A stretch of 64,000 nucleotides of DNA, from NCBI RefSeq assembly GCF_039521365.1, contig NZ_BAAACF010000001.1, forward strand, positions 1,116,001 to 1,180,000, in the 5' to 3' direction. Within the stretch, counting starts at the first letter, position 1; each line of letters begins with the position of its first letter. The notes beneath the pieces were generated by a model. The model was not told the DNA's origin. It saw only the letters and a program-made list of their open reading frames with translations, and ran no database searches. A program made the position numbers and the translations under genes. Positions 60,551 through 64,000 of this stretch are shown piece by piece. The DNA is from Clostridium_AW malenominatum (GTDB lineage: Bacteria; Bacillota; Clostridia; Clostridiales; Clostridiaceae).

Positions 60551-62284
60551 ATGATTAAAATAAATACAGATAAAAAAGCTAAGAAAAGTAGTATAAAACA
60601 ACAATGGACAAAGAGTATGATGGGGCTAATAATTTGTATATACTTATTTTTGGGGGGAGCAGCCTTTTGGGGGATAGGAAAAATAACTAATGCATTGGTA
60701 TTAAATGCAGGTCCAGCGATAAGTCACATAATTTCTACGGAACTGGAAGGAAGAGACTTAAACGAAATAGTGGCTGGAGGAGAAAGCAACAAGTTATATG
60801 GTGAAGTGAAAAATGTATTAAACACATTACAAACTAAAGGAGCTAATATTTTTAATAATATATACATTGCTAGTGATTATTTAAATGGTAACTGGGAATA
60901 TATAATTCATAATTCAGGAGATAAAGAATGGAAACTTGGAGATGATGTCCAATCTAAATTTTACACAGAAAATTACCATAAGGCTATTAATCAAAACAAA
61001 ACTATAGTAGACTCTGAAGATAACTCTAGCGTATCTATATTTATGCCTATACGTATGAAAGGTGATCAGAAGGTAATACTGGGAATTGACTTTAATTTAA
61101 ATACTATTAAGAAAGCACAAATGATGGGGCTTGGAGCATTACTATTGATTCTTTTAATTAATATATTTATCATAAGAATCATTGTAGGAAGAATAGCCAC
61201 TAAACAAACCAGATCTATTACTCAGCTAGTAGATAAAATGAAGGAAATGGCATCTTTAGAAGGAGACTTAACTAAAAGAATTGAAATTATCAGAAATGAT
61301 GAAATAGGAGAATTAGCTTTTTATACAAATCAGATGCTAGATACAATACAGGAAACTTTAAAAACTGTAGACGAGCTATCCCGTGAACTAGACAGAACTA
61401 CGGATAATGTTGCAAATTCATTTAATAGAACTAAAGATGGCTTTGGGGTTATGAAACAATCTGTTAAGAGTATATCGGAAAGAATTGAAAATCAAAGTGA
61501 AGAATTAACGGAAACATCTCATGGGGTAAGTCAAATAAACAATGCTATAAACACTATAGCCGAAAACTCTCAAACTGTTACAACCCAGGCTATATCTACT
61601 AGTGATAATGCCTTAGAGGGCAATAAGGTAATGGAGAAATTGGAAGGTAGCTCAAAAGAAATTACTGAGGTTGTAAACAAGACTTCGCACTTGGTTAAAT
61701 ATCTAGGGGAAAAATCAAAGGAAATAAATGGTATAGCCGATGCTATAGGAGCAATAGCGGCACAAACTAACTTGCTAGCGCTAAATGCTTCCATTGAAGC
61801 GGCTAGAGCAGGGGAGCAAGGAAGAGGATTTGCAGTAGTAGCTGAAGAGGTTAGAAAGCTGGCAGAAGAATCCGCTAGCTCTGCAAAAACTATATTTAGC
61901 CTAATTGCGGAGGTGAGTACAGGGATAGAAGATGCTGTGAAATCCATGGATTTAGTTAATAAAAGTAATGATGAACAAAATAAATATGTTGAAAATGTAA
62001 TACTTAAATTTAATCACATAGCCACCGCTATAAATGAAGTATCACAAAATGTTGAACAGGTTTCAGCTTCAACAGAAGAAATGTCATCAAATATAAATGT
62101 AATAACAACAAGATTTGAGAATTTAGCCAATGTTTCAGAGGAAAACAGTAGAACAGCGGAAGAAGTGTCTTTATTTATAGATAATCAGTCAGGAGTAATT
62201 GATGATCTATCAAATGAGATTAAGGAGTTGAACAATAAATCTAATGAGCTTAAATTAAAATTATCAAAATTGAAATTAGAATAA
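60551..62284 (+). CDS. Transmembrane methyl-accepting chemotaxis protein
   Basis: About 577 residues. A membrane helix near 20-45, an extracellular sensor of about 150 residues (single-Cache-like), a second helix near 197-217, a HAMP domain (TRSITQLVDKMKEMASLEGDLTKRIEI...DEIGELAFYTNQM) and a long signalling coiled coil with the tip IAAQTNLLALNASIEAARAGEQGRGFAVVAEEVRKLAEES. The start is uncertain: ATG 60551 sits close to GAGGGG, and GTG 60527 lacks a ribosome site. It senses an unknown extracellular ligand. Confidence 0.92.
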   Translation: MIKINTDKKAKKSSIKQQWTKSMMGLIICIYLFLGGAAFWGIGKITNALVLNAGPAISHIISTELEGRDLNEIVAGGESNKLYGEVKNVLNTLQTKGANIFNNIYIASDYLNGNWEYIIHNSGDKEWKLGDDVQSKFYTENYHKAINQNKTIVDSEDNSSVSIFMPIRMKGDQKVILGIDFNLNTIKKAQMMGLGALLLILLINIFIIRIIVGRIATKQTRSITQLVDKMKEMASLEGDLTKRIEIIRNDEIGELAFYTNQMLDTIQETLKTVDELSRELDRTTDNVANSFNRTKDGFGVMKQSVKSISERIENQSEELTETSHGVSQINNAINTIAENSQTVTTQAISTSDNALEGNKVMEKLEGSSKEITEVVNKTSHLVKYLGEKSKEINGIADAIGAIAAQTNLLALNASIEAARAGEQGRGFAVVAEEVRKLAEESASSAKTIFSLIAEVSTGIEDAVKSMDLVNKSNDEQNKYVENVILKFNHIATAINEVSQNVEQVSASTEEMSSNINVITTRFENLANVSEENSRTAEEVSLFIDNQSGVIDDLSNEIKELNNKSNELKLKLSKLKLE

Positions 62285-62292
62285 AATAGTTA

Positions 62293-62328
62293 AAAGGCCC
62301 TGTGCAGTTTGTATGCATAGGGCTTTAA
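62293..62328 (+). terminator. Terminator after the chemoreceptor gene
   Basis: AAAGGCCCTGTGCA (62293-62306) pairs with TGCATAGGGCTTT (62314-62326), with one bulged G and one G-U pair, followed by a short AT-rich tail. Confidence 0.8.
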
Positions 62329-62365
62329 TATGATATAATATAGCTAGAAAAGGGGGACTTTGGAC

Positions 62366-63052
62366 ATGAATATTCTTATAGTAGAGGATGAACAAGATAT
62401 AAGAGAACTTTTAAAACTGCATTTAATTGAAGAAGGATACAGTGTTTTTCAGGCAGAAGATGGAGAGCAAGCTATTGATGTTTTTAAAAACAATAAAATA
62501 GATTTAATACTTTTAGATATAATGCTTCCTAAAATTGATGGGTTTAAGGTAATAAATAAAGTAAGAGAGATAAGTGAGGTTCCGGTAATTTTTTTAACAG
62601 CAAGAGAAGATCATAAAATCTTAGGCCTAGCCCTTGGAGGAGATGATTATATTGTAAAGCCTTTTAATACTAATGAAGTTATTGCTAGAGTTCAGGCTTT
62701 GCTTAGAAGAACCTATAAATATGCTAATATAACTAAAAATGAAGGAATTAATGGCAAATTAAGATTAGATAAGGAGAGTTGTACCTTTTATGTACATAAC
62801 AAACCTATAGATTTAAATGCTAAAGAATATAAAATTCTCGAAATGTTTATGGATAATGTAGGAAAGGTTCATACTAAAAAACAAATATATGAAAATGTAT
62901 GGGGGGAACCTTATTATGAAGATGATAATACTATAATGGTACATATAAGCCATATAAGAGATAAAATAGAGGAAAATCCAAAGGAACCTAAGTATTTAAA
63001 AACTATAAGAGGAATTGGATATAAAATGGAGAAAATGGAAAATGAAGAGTAG
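62366..63052 (+). CDS. OmpR-family response regulator
   Basis: A 228-residue regulator. The receiver domain (1-118) has Asp51 in LILLDIMLPK, switch Thr in FLTAREDH and Lys in YIVKPF. The C-terminal winged helix (about 130-226) ends HISHIRDKIEENPKEPKYLKTIRGIGYKME. ATG 62366 follows AGGGGGAC; TTG 62360 is too close to it. It overlaps the kinase gene that follows, so they form a two-component pair. Confidence 0.95.
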   Translation: MNILIVEDEQDIRELLKLHLIEEGYSVFQAEDGEQAIDVFKNNKIDLILLDIMLPKIDGFKVINKVREISEVPVIFLTAREDHKILGLALGGDDYIVKPFNTNEVIARVQALLRRTYKYANITKNEGINGKLRLDKESCTFYVHNKPIDLNAKEYKILEMFMDNVGKVHTKKQIYENVWGEPYYEDDNTIMVHISHIRDKIEENPKEPKYLKTIRGIGYKMEKMENEE

Positions 63053-64000
63053 AAGAAAGCTATCTAATCTACTTTTAAGAAATTATTTAATAGCTAGCAT
63101 AATAATGTTCTTTATTTTCTTAGTATTCTTTTTTGGCACTATAGCCACTTGGGTTACATTATATTTTCCTATTAATATGATGGTTAGAAAAGAAAATTCT
63201 CAATTAGTAGCAAAAAATATTATAACTAGTGATTATAGAGCTACATATGTTAAAGAAATACTAAACATTGATGGATGGATAGAGGTACTAGATAAAGATT
63301 TAAAGGTTGTGTATTCTAAAGGCCATAGGAAGATAAATAGAGTAGTATATGGTAAAGAAGAACTTTACAATATGTTAGTAAATATGGAATTTCAAGACGT
63401 ATTTACTGAAGGAACTTATATTTATTCAATTGCTTACGATGAAGACAGGGACTTCTATCTTTTAGTTTATTTACCTAATAATAGGAACTTAAATAAAATA
63501 GGAAAGCCATTTAAATTTGTATCAGTAAGAGTGTTTTTTGCTATGGCAATAGTGTTTTATATAATAATATTTATAATAATAATGATTACCTATTCAAAAC
63601 TAACCTCTAGAAATTTAACTAAGCCTTTAAAAGAACTTATGAAGGGAGTAAAAGCTCTTGAAAAAGGAGATTATTCAACGAGAATAAATGTAAAATCTCA
63701 AAATGAGTTTGGAGAGCTTTCAGAAGCCTTTAACTTAATGGTGCAAAAGATTGAAGAGGAAAGAAGGCTAAAAGAAAAGTCTGAAGAAAATAGAAGACGA
63801 CTTATACTAGATGTTTCTCATGATTTGAAAAATCCATTGGTGAGTATTAGAGGGTATTCAAATTTAATGTTAAAAAATCCAAAAATGAATGAAGAAGAGA
63901 GAGCAAAATATTTAGAAACCATAGAAAAAAATAGTATAAGACTTAATGATTTAATTACAGATTTGTTTCAGTTGTCTAAATTTGAAAGTACAGATTTTAA
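63042..64000 (+). CDS. Membrane sensor histidine kinase, 5' part
   Basis: The frame is open from ATG 63042 to the right edge, about 319 codons; the C-terminal ATPase domain is cut off. There are two membrane helices (about 18-45 and 162-187) around an extracellular region of about 115 residues. A HAMP domain (MKGVKALEKGDYSTRINV) and HisKA with the phosphoacceptor His in LDVSHDLKNPLVSIRGYS follow. It overlaps the response regulator by 11 bases. The signal is unknown. Confidence 0.93.
   Translation, partial: MKSRRKLSNLLLRNYLIASIIMFFIFLVFFFGTIATWVTLYFPINMMVRKENSQLVAKNIITSDYRATYVKEILNIDGWIEVLDKDLKVVYSKGHRKINRVVYGKEELYNMLVNMEFQDVFTEGTYIYSIAYDEDRDFYLLVYLPNNRNLNKIGKPFKFVSVRVFFAMAIVFYIIIFIIIMITYSKLTSRNLTKPLKELMKGVKALEKGDYSTRINVKSQNEFGELSEAFNLMVQKIEEERRLKEKSEENRRRLILDVSHDLKNPLVSIRGYSNLMLKNPKMNEEERAKYLETIEKNSIRLNDLITDLFQLSKFESTDF

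Overview
The window looks like a chromosomal segment of a low-GC, endospore-forming anaerobe of the Clostridium sensu stricto type. The grounds are the AT-rich codon use, strong AGGAGG ribosome sites, a spoVA operon, a CWB2-type cell-wall amidase, chains of oxygen-sensitive B12 and Fe-S enzymes, and a T-box leader. No rRNA, tRNA, CRISPR, transposase or phage gene was seen.

Layout. 1-7540: the tail of a MarR regulator and two successive heterodimeric ABC exporter pairs, each pairing a degenerate-site half with a catalytic half. 7551-8093: a flavodoxin. 8251-11445: a six-gene spoVA operon of the DUF1657/DUF421/spoVAC-D-Eb/DUF1657 kind associated with spore germination and heat resistance. 11615-18172: a soluble chemotaxis-type signalling protein, lipoproteins, a CWB2 amidase, an azoreductase, a GHL10 glycosidase and a CAP-domain lipoprotein.

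18446-34908 is a nearly complete propanediol-utilisation (Pdu) bacterial microcompartment locus. A two-component system (PocR-domain histidine kinase plus AraC-type response regulator) precedes pduA-B-C-D-E-G-H-K-J, a strong hairpin, and then pduL, eutJ-like, pduM-like, pduN, pduO, pduP, pduS and pduT. Together these encode shell hexamers, trimers and pentamers, the B12 diol dehydratase with its reactivase, corrinoid recycling (PduO, PduS), CoA-acylating aldehyde dehydrogenase and phosphotransacylase. No pduQ, pduW, pduU, pduV or pduF lies in the window.

35134-45766: membrane proteins, a divergent cis-prenyltransferase, cysS, a MutS2-like ATPase without a Smr domain, an EamA transporter and a SNF2 helicase. 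The leader of cysS encodes a 17-residue peptide with five consecutive Cys codons, followed by mutually exclusive antiterminator and terminator folds. This is the most striking regulatory element here. The MutS2-like gene also has its own promoter, a 7-residue mini-ORF and a terminator ahead of its start.

45868-64000: an M29 aminopeptidase, a T-box (probably tyrosine) controlling an NSS-family transporter, an ABC-F ATPase, a YheO-type regulator/RidA/threonine-synthase-like operon, a small metalloprotease, a ferritin-like protein, a YjiH transporter, a DUF711/ACT pair, a TM1266-like regulator, a nitroreductase, an orphan EutH, a chemoreceptor, and an OmpR-type regulator with its histidine kinase, which runs off the right edge.
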